Positions 24,907 through 33,557 of a DNA stretch of 51,874 bases are shown here, in pieces. How positions within the stretch are numbered: position 1 is the first letter of the stretch; each line of letters starts with the position of its first letter. The position numbers were made by a program, and so were the translations under genes. Below the pieces are notes generated by a model. That model was not told where the DNA came from. It was given only the letters and a program-made list of their open reading frames with translations, and made no database searches. The DNA comes from an uncultured Sutterella sp. (GTDB lineage Bacteria; Pseudomonadota; Gammaproteobacteria; Burkholderiales; Burkholderiaceae_F): NCBI GenBank assembly GCA_905194315.1, contig CAJJRX010000010.1:1-51874 (forward strand), given 5' to 3'.

Positions 24907-27900
24907 TCAGTCCTTAAAATAACTTCCAAGTTTTTCCATATATTCTTCATCTGTCAATGAAGATTTCGTGGCTTCTGATTTAAGGAATTCTGCAAGTGCA
25001 GGGTTCTTAGAGGCAGCATTTCTCAGATCTCGGGCTAATACATCAGGTGAGTTATAAAAAGCACCAAGAAGCACAGCTCTGCCGCCGACACCTGCGGGAC
25101 CTGTTTCTTCATATTTGAAATAGGTCTGGGCAGCCTTAATAACCCCAGCATTGAGAAGTCTGCGGTCAGCTTCAGCTTCGGTTACTGGCATAACCGGGCT
25201 AAATGCCTTGATCTGCCCGGTTCTTGCCGGTTGAGAATTGACTTGTGTCATGGGTGCATTATTGATGCCCTGAGCAGCGCGTTGCATATGTGCGCGACCT
25301 TTGGCCAGAGTCTGTGTTTGATGTCCATCGCCTCGAGCGCCGAGATTATCGGGAAGTTCAAACTCATCTCGGCCTTGGAACATAAGTTGTCTGCGGCTTT
25401 CCTGACTTTGATTAAGATTCCACAGTGCATCGGTAACGCTGCCGTGAGCCTGCTCAAGAGCCATTTCACGTGCTCTGATGCTCCCGTTTATAGAAGCGGA
25501 TTCGGAGCTACTGAAATTGGCAAAGTCCATTTGTGCCCGAGCCTTGCTGTCATTGCCGCTATAGACAAAGCTCTCGTTGGCTGAGCTGTTATGCCCGCGA
25601 TTTTGATTAAATCCGCTGCTTTCAGAGGTTGAATCTTTTCTCGCCTGACTGACGCCGAAGGAATCTGAGTCGCTAGTGGAGTAGGTGTTTTTGTAGCCGC
25701 TGTCGTCTTTCGTCGCAACATCAAATGACGAACTGGTAGTTTCAGAATGATTTCCGGAAATGTTTGTTTTAATAGAAACGTCGCCACCGAATCCTTTGAT
25801 GTCTCCAAAAAACATTGACTGCTTAGGTGTTTTAATTGATGGGACTTTTTCAGAATTGCCAACAAAACTGTTTACCTGCGGAGATGGCATGCCAGCAGGC
25901 ATTACTGAAGTAATGTTTAAGCCATCTTTTGTCGTGACTCCAGACGCAGTTGTAAGGCCTAACCCGTTGTTCCCGACAGTTGATTGATTTTGCGCGATAT
26001 TGTCGAGTGGTTGTCCAGTGGGAGAACTAGGCATAGCCACATCCACATCCTTAGCTGAGTTGGGGCCTCCTTTCAGCATATCTCCTCGTCTATAATTGAC
26101 CCCCATCTTTAGTTGGGTGTCTGCAGAGCTTGCATCTGTTGCATTTCCGGCTGAGCCATACCCGTATCTTTCTCCAAACGCCATGCTGTTGCCCGCATAG
26201 CTCTGATAGCCGTTAGCCTGACTGCTGGTCTGATTCTGAGTTGTCGCCCCTTCGCGGGAGATCATTCCACTGGAGGAGTAACTCTGTGCACCGCTGTACG
26301 ATGAGCCGACAGACGTGTTGTAGCCGTGAGTGATATTGCTCGCGGTGTTTTCCGTGAAGGTGTCGTTGCGGCCGGTGCTGCGGATTCGTGACTGGTCCAT
26401 GTTCACACCGATATCACTCTGATTGACACGCAGACTGGTCACCGTGTTCGAGCCCACATCCATCGTGGCCGAGCCCGCTGCATTGGTTGTCACATGCTGG
26501 GTCTGAGACGTGTAGGTTGAACTCGTGTCGTTATGGTTACCTGTGTGGCTGTTGACTGCCGTGTTTCCAACCGAGGCGTTACCTGCGGAGAGGTTTCCCA
26601 TGGCAAGAGAGGTGCCCTGTGCCTGTGCGGCACTGGCTGCCGGCGCAAGAATCGAGTTTGCCATTGAGGTGATGGCCATATCCGAGCCTTTGGCAATCGC
26701 GTAGGCAAAAAGCGGCACCACCCAGAGCAGCATCGAGGCCATGGCCTGTGAGCTCGCACCTGCCTCGCGGATCAGATCCACCGCCTGCAGTGTCATCCCG
26801 CCGTACTCGGCGACAAGCCGGTTCATCGGGTTGGCGTCGACATGGATGGTGAGATAGTTCATGGCGGCGGTGATCGGTGCCCAGAGCGAGAGCGAAATGA
26901 GCAGCGTGAAGTAGGCCTTGAGAATGGGCACGCCACCCTGACCGGCGGCGATAACAAGGATGATTACCAGCGGGAAGACAGCGAGCACAATGAATTCGAG
27001 CTGGTTGCGCAATTTCGGGAGCGCATCCTGTGCCATCAGGCCGATGGTGCGGTAGTTGATCTCACTCGAGAGGTTGCCCTGAGAGCGGGAAATTGCGATG
27101 GCCACATTCATCGGCGAGCGCTGTGCGGCGGAAAAGGACGACATCGCCCGCGGCAGCGAGCTGATCATCACGGTGTGTTTGAGCGTGTCGGTGAGGCTCT
27201 GCGAGACGCCCAGCATAATCTCTTCGGCGCCCGGCACCACGCGCGCGAGCATCCCGTTCTGGAGGGCGTTCTCAGGGAGCTCAAGTTTGCCCGCGAGAAT
27301 CGCCGACATTCTCGGAATCTCCTCGCTGTTGAGATACTGTTCGATGGCGCCTGCTGCATCAGGGCACCTCATCATGGTCTCATCGATCAGCACGTGGCGT
27401 GCCGGGTTGACCCAGCCCGTTCCCGAGACGGTTTTCCAGAGATTGGTGCTCGTGAGAATCTCGTGGCGTCTGACAGCCGAGGAGAGCACCTCCGGGACAA
27501 CGCAGTGCTCGATAAAGCGCGAGAGACTCTCCTGCCCCTGGCTCGTGACGGGGCCGGCGGCCAGGAGCGCCGTGATCGTGCGCTGGGGCAGTGCCATGCC
27601 GAACTCGGAGAAGTGTGTCGTGTCCGGATCGTTAAACGCCGTCTCGAACTGCCGGGTGAGCCAGTAGGAGATGTGCGAGAGCACGCCGGCAGGCCAGCCG
27701 AGCCCGAGCGGCACATTTTCCACCGCCTGATCCGTTCTGGCGCGCACATCGTGCACCACCACGGTCGTGGTCGGAATGTAAAGCGTAAAGGTCAGGAGCA
27801 CAAACCCCGCGCACCAGACGATGATGTCCTGTCCGCGGTAGCGCACGGCGCAAAACGCCACGGCCATCAGAAAGCCGAGAAGCGCCGCGCATTTGAGCAG

Positions 27901-27996
27901 CATGACATAGTCGCCAGAGCCTGTGATACCGACCACGGCGTGAAAGAGGTCTGCGACCTCCGCACCGTTCCAGAAAGCGTAAAACGTGATAGCCAT
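24907..27996 (-). CDS. traG: TraG, F-type mating-pair stabilisation / entry-exclusion recognition protein
   Basis: 1029 residues (F TraG about 940). Membrane segments lie near 30-50, 57-80, 338-356, 365-385 and 425-443, the TraG_N arrangement. From about 480 on the protein is a long periplasmic or exported region, low-complexity and rich in Ser, Thr, Asn and Gln. F TraG helps pilus assembly, stabilises mating pairs and is the target recognised during entry exclusion. AGGA lies 9 nt before the ATG. The DNA for about residues 630-1029 (24907-26100) is much more AT-rich than the first half, suggesting that this end was exchanged by recombination, perhaps with the adjoining small membrane gene. 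Confidence 0.88.
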   Translation of the reverse strand: MAITFYAFWNGAEVADLFHAVVGITGSGDYVMLLKCAALLGFLMAVAFCAVRYRGQDIIVWCAGFVLLTFTLYIPTTTVVVHDVRARTDQAVENVPLGLGWPAGVLSHISYWLTRQFETAFNDPDTTHFSEFGMALPQRTITALLAAGPVTSQGQESLSRFIEHCVVPEVLSSAVRRHEILTSTNLWKTVSGTGWVNPARHVLIDETMMRCPDAAGAIEQYLNSEEIPRMSAILAGKLELPENALQNGMLARVVPGAEEIMLGVSQSLTDTLKHTVMISSLPRAMSSFSAAQRSPMNVAIAISRSQGNLSSEINYRTIGLMAQDALPKLRNQLEFIVLAVFPLVIILVIAAGQGGVPILKAYFTLLISLSLWAPITAAMNYLTIHVDANPMNRLVAEYGGMTLQAVDLIREAGASSQAMASMLLWVVPLFAYAIAKGSDMAITSMANSILAPAASAAQAQGTSLAMGNLSAGNASVGNTAVNSHTGNHNDTSSTYTSQTQHVTTNAAGSATMDVGSNTVTSLRVNQSDIGVNMDQSRIRSTGRNDTFTENTASNITHGYNTSVGSSYSGAQSYSSSGMISREGATTQNQTSSQANGYQSYAGNSMAFGERYGYGSAGNATDASSADTQLKMGVNYRRGDMLKGGPNSAKDVDVAMPSSPTGQPLDNIAQNQSTVGNNGLGLTTASGVTTKDGLNITSVMPAGMPSPQVNSFVGNSEKVPSIKTPKQSMFFGDIKGFGGDVSIKTNISGNHSETTSSSFDVATKDDSGYKNTYSTSDSDSFGVSQARKDSTSESSGFNQNRGHNSSANESFVYSGNDSKARAQMDFANFSSSESASINGSIRAREMALEQAHGSVTDALWNLNQSQESRRQLMFQGRDEFELPDNLGARGDGHQTQTLAKGRAHMQRAAQGINNAPMTQVNSQPARTGQIKAFSPVMPVTEAEADRRLLNAGVIKAAQTYFKYEETGPAGVGGRAVLLGAFYNSPDVLARDLRNAASKNPALAEFLKSEATKSSLTDEEYMEKLGSYFKD

Positions 27997-28041
27997 GTCT
28001 TTTCCTGTTGTCTTTCTTTTTCCTGTCGTGTTTCTCTGAGG

Positions 28042-29520
28042 CTACTTTCCCGTGGCGGGCAGCGTCTGCAGGAAGAGGTCAGCCTGTTTACCGTAGACGG
28101 CGCGGCGCAGATGTTCGTTTTCGCGGATAAAGTCCGCCACACGCTGCAGCCTTGCCGAGAGCTGTCCTTCACGGCGGCGGATGTCTGCGGTGAGCTCCGT
28201 AATCCTTGTTTCGAGCTCTTTGGCGTAGGCTGCCTGAATGGCGCTCACATCCCGTGTGCCCGAGCCGCTCACGAGCTCACGGACCTCGTCGGCGAGGCTC
28301 GAGAGCGCCGCCAGAAGTGTCTCGTAGGCGGCCGCCTCGGCATAAGTCTCAAGGTACGAGGACGAGAACGAGACCGCCTGCGGCATGGCGGCGAGTTCAA
28401 CAAAGCTCAGGAGCGGAATGGCGCTCGTGGAGAGAAACTGCAGCTCGCGCTCCGTGACAGCGCCGGGATTACGCTCCTGGAGCGCTTTTCTGTAGTGGAG
28501 CATGGCCTGCAGGTACGCCGCCGACAGATTCAGATCCGTCGTGTTGCTGAGCGACGGATTAAGACACCGCTCTGCCATGTCGCACCGGTAGACCTTGATG
28601 TCGCTCGTGTGCAGGTTTCCCGTTGAAACCCCGAAGAGCGAATCCAGAAGAGGGAGCGGTGCGAGTGCAATCTGGCGCACGGTGGTATCGTCTCCTGCGC
28701 CCGTTTTGCGGTAGATGGTGGTGCCGGTCAGACTCATGAGAAGCTCGAGATGCCCGGACTCCATATGCTGTGTGGTGTTGCCGGCTTTGAGCAGCGCCCA
28801 GGTGAGATTCATCTCGCTGGCCTGTGCGATGCTTCCGCCCGTGGTGCGCCGCTCGGGGACGTTTGAGAGCACGGTGCTTCCTGAGGTTTTTGTCATCCTC
28901 AGCGCATCCGCCGCATCCTCGGCCTGCCCCGAGGCGCGCAGACTGTTGCGCGCGGCGTGTCCGGTCTGCTCGAGCCAGGCAGAGGCACCCGTGACTTCAA
29001 GCAGGCGGTGTGCCGCCTCACAGCTGTCGCCCATCGAGGAGGACATCTCCATTAAGAGATCCCGGTACTGCGCAAGCGTTTCATTGAGCTCAGGGGCCAT
29101 GGCGTTGAGCGCGAGCTGAAAGGCAACACCCGGGAGCGCCGTGCCGATGCTGCGCAGAAAACTCATAAACTCCTCCTGACTCGGAATCGAAAATGCCCCG
29201 AGGTAGAGGTCAATGCCGCCGCAGCCGGCTTTAAGGTGCGGCGCGTCGATGCTAAAGAGCTGAAACGTCTTGCGCGGCACCTTGGTGACAAAACGTCCGC
29301 CCGTGACAAGGCCCAGCTCCGCGGTACGGTAAACGCCCGCGGCGGTGACCGAGGTCTGCGCGGCGGCATCGTTGTAGAAATCCTCCACCCAGCCTGCCTG
29401 TGCGCTGCCTGCGGCAAGGAGCAAAGAGAGGAGGGAGGCGAGCACACGGCGTTTTGGCGAGCGACTTCCCGTGTGCGCTTTCTGTGGAATCCGTGCTGTC
29501 ATTTTGCGCATTTTTTTCAT
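28042..29520 (-). CDS. traH: TraH, F-type pilus assembly / mating protein
   Basis: 492 residues (F TraH about 458). Signal peptide 1-42 (after a basic start, ending AQA). The family signature GCGGIDLYLGAFS lies at 99-111. Later segments contain long helices with SSSMGDSCEAAH and a coiled-coil-prone C-terminus (about 435-480). TraH is periplasmic and works with TraF, TraU, TraW and TrbB in pilus extension and mating-pair formation. The start codon overlaps the traF stop as ATGA, so translation is coupled. 45 bp separate it from traG. Confidence 0.88.
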   Translation of the reverse strand: MKKMRKMTARIPQKAHTGSRSPKRRVLASLLSLLLAAGSAQAGWVEDFYNDAAAQTSVTAAGVYRTAELGLVTGGRFVTKVPRKTFQLFSIDAPHLKAGCGGIDLYLGAFSIPSQEEFMSFLRSIGTALPGVAFQLALNAMAPELNETLAQYRDLLMEMSSSMGDSCEAAHRLLEVTGASAWLEQTGHAARNSLRASGQAEDAADALRMTKTSGSTVLSNVPERRTTGGSIAQASEMNLTWALLKAGNTTQHMESGHLELLMSLTGTTIYRKTGAGDDTTVRQIALAPLPLLDSLFGVSTGNLHTSDIKVYRCDMAERCLNPSLSNTTDLNLSAAYLQAMLHYRKALQERNPGAVTERELQFLSTSAIPLLSFVELAAMPQAVSFSSSYLETYAEAAAYETLLAALSSLADEVRELVSGSGTRDVSAIQAAYAKELETRITELTADIRRREGQLSARLQRVADFIRENEHLRRAVYGKQADLFLQTLPATGK

Positions 29521-31073
29521 TTTTCTGCTCCCTGTCCTTTGCGGTCGTGTTCAGACGGTGCCGCCGGGGCGTTGTCTGTTAGGTTGTTGATGTCGTTCGC
29601 TTTCGCTTTTTCCTGGCCGTCAGTGCCGGTGTTTTTTCCGACAGGCGCCTCAGCTTTCACGGCAGCGTCTGTGAGCCGCAGCGCGGCGGCAAAGGCGGGA
29701 AAGCGTGAGGGGTTGTTGTCGCGGGGTGACGGCACCTCACGCAGCAGCGTGATCATGCGCCGCTCAAGCTCCGCCACCGACACGGCGCCCGTGGCGACAA
29801 GAAGCGGGCGCAGTTTGCCGTCCCCCGCAGCAAATGCGGGAAAGCGCTCTGCAGCATCGGGCCCCGGGACGAGTACGAGGGCGGGGAAAACTGTGAGGGC
29901 AAGCCTGCGGCTTTCACCCGTATCAGGGACGATGTGCTCAATGCCGGCAAACCGGGCGCTGAAGGCCGCTTTCGTCTCAATATGCATGGCGCGAAGCTTG
30001 GCAAAATCAGCCGGCCGCCTGGCCACAGCCTCAAGGCCGAAGCGGTATTTGCCGGCGAGCTGCCTCGCGGCAGAGGCCATCATCGGGGTGAGATCGTCCA
30101 CGGGGTCGGCAAGGAGCACCAGACTCGCCCCGTCGGCCAGTGCCGAGAGGGTTGCCTCGGTATTGAGCCGCACGGTTTCGCTCTCTTCCGCGCGCACAAA
30201 GTTGGCGGTCGGGTGCGTCGCTGTCCAGTCGTACTGCGGGTTGCTCAAACGGGTCTTGTCAAAGGCGAGTGCAAAGCGGTAGGCGAGCCCGAGCATATAG
30301 GCGTTAACCTCCTGGTAGCGCGCCATGTTTTCTTCAGTTGGCGCCATGATGGCAATGTTGAGCCTTGCCTTTCTCTCTGCCTGCAGGGCTTCCACCGTTT
30401 TGAGGCTCTCAAGCGGCCGGTGACCCGGCGCCGCTTCTGCGGCGGGTACAGGCTTTCCTTCCGGCTGCCGGTTGACGGGTAAGGGGTCATGCTTTTCAGG
30501 CATTACGGTTTTTTCGGGTCCCGTACGTTTGAGTCCGCTCTCGAGCTCCGCCCTGATGCGCCCGATGAGCGTCAGGGTGTCGGTCTTTTCCGCCTTTTCT
30601 GTTTTTTCAGTCTTTGCGTTATTCTCCGGCGCGCTGATCACCGTCGCCTGTGGGGCGCTTTTTTCCGCCTCTTTCTCGCGCTCACCATAAAAGAGAAACG
30701 GGCGGTCAGGCTTTTTCCAGACGTCCCGGTGCCACCAGGCATCCGACGTGCTGCGGGCAGCCTCAGGGATCGCCGACCCGCTTTCCGGCAACGGCAGACG
30801 GCCGGCCGCATTAGTGGCGGGGACATCTTCTGCCGCCTCCACCGGCACAGGGACCCCGGAGAGGGCGCCGGCGAGGAGGGCGGCAAGGAGCCCGTTAATG
30901 AGGACGCCAAAAAGCGAGACTTCGCCGCTTGCGCCCTGAGGGCAGCGCTCAAAGGGTGAGAGTACCGAAGCGGGGCGGCGTCTTTCGCCCGTGCGCGGCG
31001 CCGGGTGCCTCTCCGGCGCCTTTTGCAGTGTTTGCAGGGTTTGCGGTTTTTTGGGTTTTTGTGTCCCGGTCAT
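29517..31073 (-). CDS. traF: TraF, F-type pilus assembly protein with long N-terminal extension
   Basis: 518 residues, about twice the size of F TraF (about 250). A cytoplasmic Pro/Lys/Arg-rich start and a hydrophobic segment (53-78) serve as signal or anchor. WWHRDVWKKPDRPFLFYG (113-130) matches the TraF start motif; an inserted charged, low-complexity stretch (about 130-230, EKTEKAEKTD) follows. The C-terminal half aligns by pattern with TraF: APTEENMARYQEVNAY, then a thioredoxin-like fold with VFPALVLVPG and no CxxC. ATG 31073 is preferred (AAGGA about 10 nt ahead); an in-frame TTG at 31127 would add 18 residues. Its stop overlaps the traH start. Confidence 0.82.
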   Translation of the reverse strand: MTGTQKPKKPQTLQTLQKAPERHPAPRTGERRRPASVLSPFERCPQGASGEVSLFGVLINGLLAALLAGALSGVPVPVEAAEDVPATNAAGRLPLPESGSAIPEAARSTSDAWWHRDVWKKPDRPFLFYGEREKEAEKSAPQATVISAPENNAKTEKTEKAEKTDTLTLIGRIRAELESGLKRTGPEKTVMPEKHDPLPVNRQPEGKPVPAAEAAPGHRPLESLKTVEALQAERKARLNIAIMAPTEENMARYQEVNAYMLGLAYRFALAFDKTRLSNPQYDWTATHPTANFVRAEESETVRLNTEATLSALADGASLVLLADPVDDLTPMMASAARQLAGKYRFGLEAVARRPADFAKLRAMHIETKAAFSARFAGIEHIVPDTGESRRLALTVFPALVLVPGPDAAERFPAFAAGDGKLRPLLVATGAVSVAELERRMITLLREVPSPRDNNPSRFPAFAAALRLTDAAVKAEAPVGKNTGTDGQEKAKANDINNLTDNAPAAPSEHDRKGQGAEK

Positions 31074-31139
31074 GCTGTTTTTTCCTTCTTTTTCAGTGTT
31101 GCTTTCCGTGTTTTTTTTCTGAGTCAATACCTGAGGCGG

Positions 31140-33557
31140 TCAGTTGCCGGTTGGCACCGGTGCTGCGCCTCTCGGGTGGTGAGGCTCCGGAACACTCGGC
31201 ACGGTGCCCGTGGCGCGTCTCGTGGGGGCCCAGCGGGATATTTCGCCCGAGACCATCGCACGGATGCGCGCTGCAGCCTCTTTTGCGGCAGCGTTCACAT
31301 CGGGCGGGCCGGCTTTTCCCGCCTCGTTAATCACATCGAGCACAAAGTCCGAAAAGTCGATCCGGGAGAAGTCAAGCAGTTCGAGCTCCGCCATCGTGAG
31401 GCCGCGGGCGATCGGCGCATCAGGCGTGCCCCAGCCGATGCCGAGCTGATCACGGGCGGCGGAGGTGATGATTTTGGCAAGCCGCGAGTTAAAGCACACG
31501 TACACCTCCTGACGCTCGGTGCAGCCCAGGCCCGGCGTTTTCTTGACGCACCGCTCCCCGACGTAGTGGCAGAGCCGCTCGCCGCGGGCAAGCGACACCT
31601 TGGCGTCCTCGGCCGTACAGGCGCTCCAGTGGCTGTAGGCGGTCATTGCGGCACTCGCAAGAAAGCCCGAGGGCGAAAACGAAAAGCTCCACCCGGTGGC
31701 GGGCACATACGTGGCCGTGAGGCCCCAGTAGGAAAAGCTTGGCGAATAGGCGCCGCTTTTGGCGTTGCCGTAGAGCCGCCTGAGCATGCCCTCGGTGTGT
31801 TTGGACCAGCTGAGCGCATCGTATACGTAGGGGCTCCCCACATATTTGATGCCTTCTTTGACGGCCTGACCGGCAAAAATCACAGCCTGCCCGAAGGCGG
31901 CATTGCTGGTGCTCTCGCGTGTCTCACGCCGGCAGCACGACGTGGTGCCGGCACGGTCCCGGCAGTGAAGCGCTTCGCCACGGAAAAACTGATCGGCACT
32001 GATGTCACCGTATGCGGCGAGCTCTCGCGCGATCTCAAGCTGCACGAGCCCGTTGACAAGCTCGGGGTCCTCGAGGGCGGCACTGGGCCGGCACAAATCG
32101 CCCACACAGTCCTCCCCGTCGCAGCGCGTGCCGAGCGCGGTCGTGGAGGCCGGCTCGCGGCACTCGTAGACGCGTGTCGGATTGGGACAGGCGGGGTCAT
32201 CCGCCGGGCAGCTCGCTCTCAGAAAGCGGCAGCCTTCTTTTTCAAGTGCAGCGCACTCGGTGTCACCCGTCGCCACACAGCGCCTCGTGACAGTCTCCTC
32301 CCAGCAGGTGCGGTAGGTGAGCACGCCGTCAAGGAGCCGCCAGCCGGGCACCCCGCTGCAGACCCGGGTCTCGGGCGCGCAGAGCGTGCTCACATCGATC
32401 CCCGCGGTACTCGCCTTTTTGGTTCCGCTGTAGGTCCAGTTGTCAATGAGACGCGACTCCGTGAGAAGCGCGGGTGCGCCCTGAGGAACGGGCCTGGGCT
32501 CAGGCAGGGCGGTGCCGGCAGTGAGGCAGAGCAGCACGTCGTCGGCTGCGCCCGCAAACCCGGGCATCAGCGCTGATGCCGAGAGCGCCGCCGGCCGCCC
32601 GCAGGCGGGCTCAGACTCTAGAGGCTTGAGCGCCTCGCAGTTGCCAACTGTTTTTTTCTCGCAGGTAAAACGCTTTTCTGCTTTAAGACACACGCCGGTT
32701 GCCGGATCCGCTTCGAGGCACGCCGTTTCAATCCGGCAGTCGGCGCCCGTTGCGCGGATATCGCGCTCGAGCGCTGTGCAGGCCGTGGCATCCCACTCGG
32801 AGAGCACGGTGTCGGGCTCGCCCGGCACTGTCCCCGCGTCGCTTACGCCGGTGCCCGCGACGGGACTTTTGCACGCATAGGTGGCGCCCCACGCGGTGCA
32901 GGTGCCGTCCTTTGCCTGCGCAGTGCAGTGCACGGGGTCTTTCACGGTGCAGCCGGCCGCCTCGAGCATGGTGCAGGCAAAAGACGTGCCGGTCTCAGGT
33001 GCCTTCGGGCAGCTGTAGGTTTCGCGCTTCTCCCAGCACACGCCGGCAACCTCCGCGAAGAGGTCTGCGGCGTTGCTGTAGGCAACCTGCCGCGGCGCGC
33101 TGTCCGTGCAGGTGCTCTCAACAAGCCGGCAGCCGGGCGCCGCTGGCGCCGTGCCTTCGCGCCGGGTGGACGTATGCTCCTCGCGCAGAATCTCAGGGGC
33201 GCCAAGGTGCGCATCGGCTGTGGCATTGACCCGGATTGGACAGGTGAGCGGCGTCTCGCGCGTGAGACACACGCCAGCCTCCGTTCGCGTGCAGCTCGCA
33301 GCCCCCGTCGTACAGCCGTTCTCGCCCGCAAGCCTGCTGCAGGCGCCGGCTGCGGGATTCGGTGTGACACAGCGGTAGGTGGACTCATAGCGCTCACAGC
33401 CTTCTGCTCCCGTCTGCGCACAGGTGCGCGAGACGAGTGTGCACTCGCGATCGAGCGCCTCGGCAGAGGCGTTTTGCGCGAGAACCAGCAAAAAGCTCAC
33501 TGCGATCAGACGCAAGAGACTTGAAAAGCTGCCTGAAAAGGAAAGCCGGATTGTCAT
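31140..33557 (-). CDS. traN: TraN, cysteine-rich outer-membrane mating-pair adhesin
   Basis: 805 residues (F TraN about 600). Signal peptide 1-32 (ending ASA). More than 40 cysteines occur, many in repeated short modules of the type C-x(n)-YxC across the first 500 residues. The C-terminal third carries the conserved TraN core: SCCRRE, then FGQAVIFAGQAVKEGIKYVG, WSACTAED and a final Cys cluster. In F-type systems TraN sits in the outer membrane and contacts recipient surface proteins, so the enlarged Cys-rich part probably sets recipient range. ATGA overlap with the upstream gene. Confidence 0.88.
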   Translation of the reverse strand: MTIRLSFSGSFSSLLRLIAVSFLLVLAQNASAEALDRECTLVSRTCAQTGAEGCERYESTYRCVTPNPAAGACSRLAGENGCTTGAASCTRTEAGVCLTRETPLTCPIRVNATADAHLGAPEILREEHTSTRREGTAPAAPGCRLVESTCTDSAPRQVAYSNAADLFAEVAGVCWEKRETYSCPKAPETGTSFACTMLEAAGCTVKDPVHCTAQAKDGTCTAWGATYACKSPVAGTGVSDAGTVPGEPDTVLSEWDATACTALERDIRATGADCRIETACLEADPATGVCLKAEKRFTCEKKTVGNCEALKPLESEPACGRPAALSASALMPGFAGAADDVLLCLTAGTALPEPRPVPQGAPALLTESRLIDNWTYSGTKKASTAGIDVSTLCAPETRVCSGVPGWRLLDGVLTYRTCWEETVTRRCVATGDTECAALEKEGCRFLRASCPADDPACPNPTRVYECREPASTTALGTRCDGEDCVGDLCRPSAALEDPELVNGLVQLEIARELAAYGDISADQFFRGEALHCRDRAGTTSCCRRETRESTSNAAFGQAVIFAGQAVKEGIKYVGSPYVYDALSWSKHTEGMLRRLYGNAKSGAYSPSFSYWGLTATYVPATGWSFSFSPSGFLASAAMTAYSHWSACTAEDAKVSLARGERLCHYVGERCVKKTPGLGCTERQEVYVCFNSRLAKIITSAARDQLGIGWGTPDAPIARGLTMAELELLDFSRIDFSDFVLDVINEAGKAGPPDVNAAAKEAAARIRAMVSGEISRWAPTRRATGTVPSVPEPHHPRGAAPVPTGN

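Noticed and set aside
26842..28626. 594-codon plus-strand open frame opposite traG and traH
   Set aside because: Antisense to two recognised tra genes and crosses their boundary; composition typical of GC-rich shadows.
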